This document shows, piece after piece, positions 63,115 through 64,000 of a stretch of 64,000 nucleotides of DNA. The translations under genes and the position numbers were made by a program. Each line of letters begins with the position of its first letter. The stretch's first letter is position 1. Origin of the DNA: Tubulanus polymorphus (taxonomy: Eukaryota; Nemertea; Palaeonemertea; Tubulaniformes; Tubulanidae); NCBI RefSeq assembly GCF_964204645.1, contig NC_134025.1, forward strand, positions 11,721,001-11,785,000. The letters run 5' to 3'. The notes below the pieces were generated by a model, which worked only from the letters and a program-made list of their open reading frames with translations, ran no database searches and had not been told where the DNA came from.

Positions 63115-63407
63115 CACGCACCAAATCTATATCACCATCGCCGGTGCGCGGCGATTCCAGCGAGCTTTCTAGCGAAGGGGTAGAAGAGCAAGAAGAGGAA
63201 AATGAAGATGAGGGAAAAAGTCACAGCAAGACCACTACTCTATCGAGGGGAGTAACTTCCTCACCACAACCGGTATCCGCGGGAGCCAAAATTGATTTTT
63301 TTCGAACACGTGCACACGGATGATTTTTTTTCGATCCAATTTCCAAATGATGATGATTTGGAAAAATTACAAGAAATAGCAGACGATGAAAGCTTTCAAA
63401 TCGATAC
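63115..63407 (+). pseudogene. Unrecognised acidic region, second copy of 38.5-kb fragment
   Basis: Reads SPSPVRGDSSELSSEGVEEQ, EEENEDEG, KSHSKTTTLSRGV and, after a frame change, FEHVHTDDFFSIQFPNDDD and IADDESFQIDT. About 90% identical to 38,510-38,820. A Ser/acidic linker followed by a more ordered segment. Stops at 63,330 and 63,415 show that this copy is damaged. Confidence 0.5.
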
Positions 63408-64000
63408 ATGCAGTTAAGCAAATTGCAAAAACAATTAAACAATAATAACAAAATAAAAAGCATCTGCGCAGAAAAGAAAGACGTGGATAGGTTGATAAAC
63501 GCTTTTATCAACCTATCCATTAATGAGAAGAGCGGACGAAATTCCCTCACCAAAATATCCGCGTGGGGGAAAAAATTGTCCGTGCACGCAGATGCGGTTA
63601 TAAAACTGGAATTAGATCTTGAAAATTCGTTTTTAAATTTGAAAAATGCGTTGGAAATCTGCCACGAGAAATCCACCGCTCTAGCCACGCAGGTGGAATG
63701 TTCGAAGAAGACGCATAGATTTATGAATTATTTTGAAAATGATTGCCTCTCTTCCAAATTTCAGATGAATTAACTAAACCGATAGGAAAACCACGCGCAA
63801 TTGGGGTGATATTTCGCAGAAATAGCAGCCAAGGAATCGGGTGCTTTTTTACGCATGATTCCCTTCTTAGGAATCCCATATATAATGCTACTGGGATGAA
63901 TGAAGGCAGATCGGATTCAACTCTTAAAACTTGGTATAGCGGTCCGCACAGGGAATGGTGTGCTAATACGAAGTGTGAAATTCCAGACAGCTGCTTTGAT
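63408..64000 (+). CDS. Unrecognised coding region running off the right edge
   Basis: 63,408-63,773 encodes LSKLQKQLNNNNKIKSICAE, a heptad-rich helix, then KISAWGKKLSVHADAVIKLE and ALEICHEKSTALATQ. From about 63,765 the neighbouring frame stays open to the window end with ELTKPIGKPRAIGVIFRRNS, GIGCFFTHDSLLRNP and GPHREWCANTKCEIPDSCFD, which has four Cys near the end. Either a one-base indel or a splice joins them. The N-terminal part is duplicated at 38.8 kb. I do not recognise it. A captured viral or mobile-element gene is possible because it is repeated. Confidence 0.45.

Overview
The window is eukaryotic. It has split genes with canonical splice sites, abundant LTR, non-LTR and Penelope-like retroelements, tRNA-derived SINEs, foldback DNA transposons and long microsatellites. 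The mix (BEL/Pao, tRNA-Phe-primed Ty3 elements, a GIY-YIG Penelope-like element, SINEs with a TATCACAGTG tail) suggests an invertebrate animal, plausibly marine. I cannot name a phylum from the sequence alone. The single host gene I can defend is an aftiphilin orthologue on the minus strand (6,211-16,031). Its seven coding exons join in phase through consensus splice sites to about 1,015 codons. Aftiphilin is a clathrin/AP-1 trafficking adaptor. Layout: 1-6.2 kb holds intergenic sequence with old repeats. 6.2-17.6 kb holds the aftiphilin gene and its upstream region, with SINEs. 17.6-26.95 kb is a three-level nest: a CR1/L2-like non-LTR element (minus) is split by a BEL/Pao element (18,735-26,675) with identical 244-bp LTRs and an ATCAC target duplication, and that element is itself split by a 1.76-kb foldback transposon. 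27-28.2 kb holds another inverted-repeat element and an unrecognised ORF. 28,221-31,597 is a nearly complete Penelope-like element with a 12-bp target duplication. 31.6-38.5 kb is mostly non-coding: a 65-bp minisatellite, a foldback MITE, a 104-copy GAC repeat and a pogo/Tigger-like MITE. 38.9-60.1 kb is a graveyard of related Ty3/gypsy elements, here called A to E. Element B (40,756-48,227) is inserted in inverted orientation into A, with a GTAT duplication. Element F, an unrelated gag relic, follows at 60.4-61.3 kb. An unrecognised coding region (62.5-64 kb) runs off the right edge and has a partial second copy at 38.5-38.9 kb. The most unusual feature is in the 5' leaders of the Ty3 family. 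Between a tRNA-Phe primer-binding site and gag lie short ORFs starting with a CxHCG knuckle, followed by tandem units of about 50-63 nt. Each unit carries an antisense copy of a tRNA T-arm/B-box hairpin (GTGGGATTCGAACCCAC and variants) that in one frame reads LWDSNP. Different copies show paired stem changes, and the spacing in several arrays is a multiple of three, so both an RNA/DNA role and a coding role are possible. I do not know of a described equivalent.
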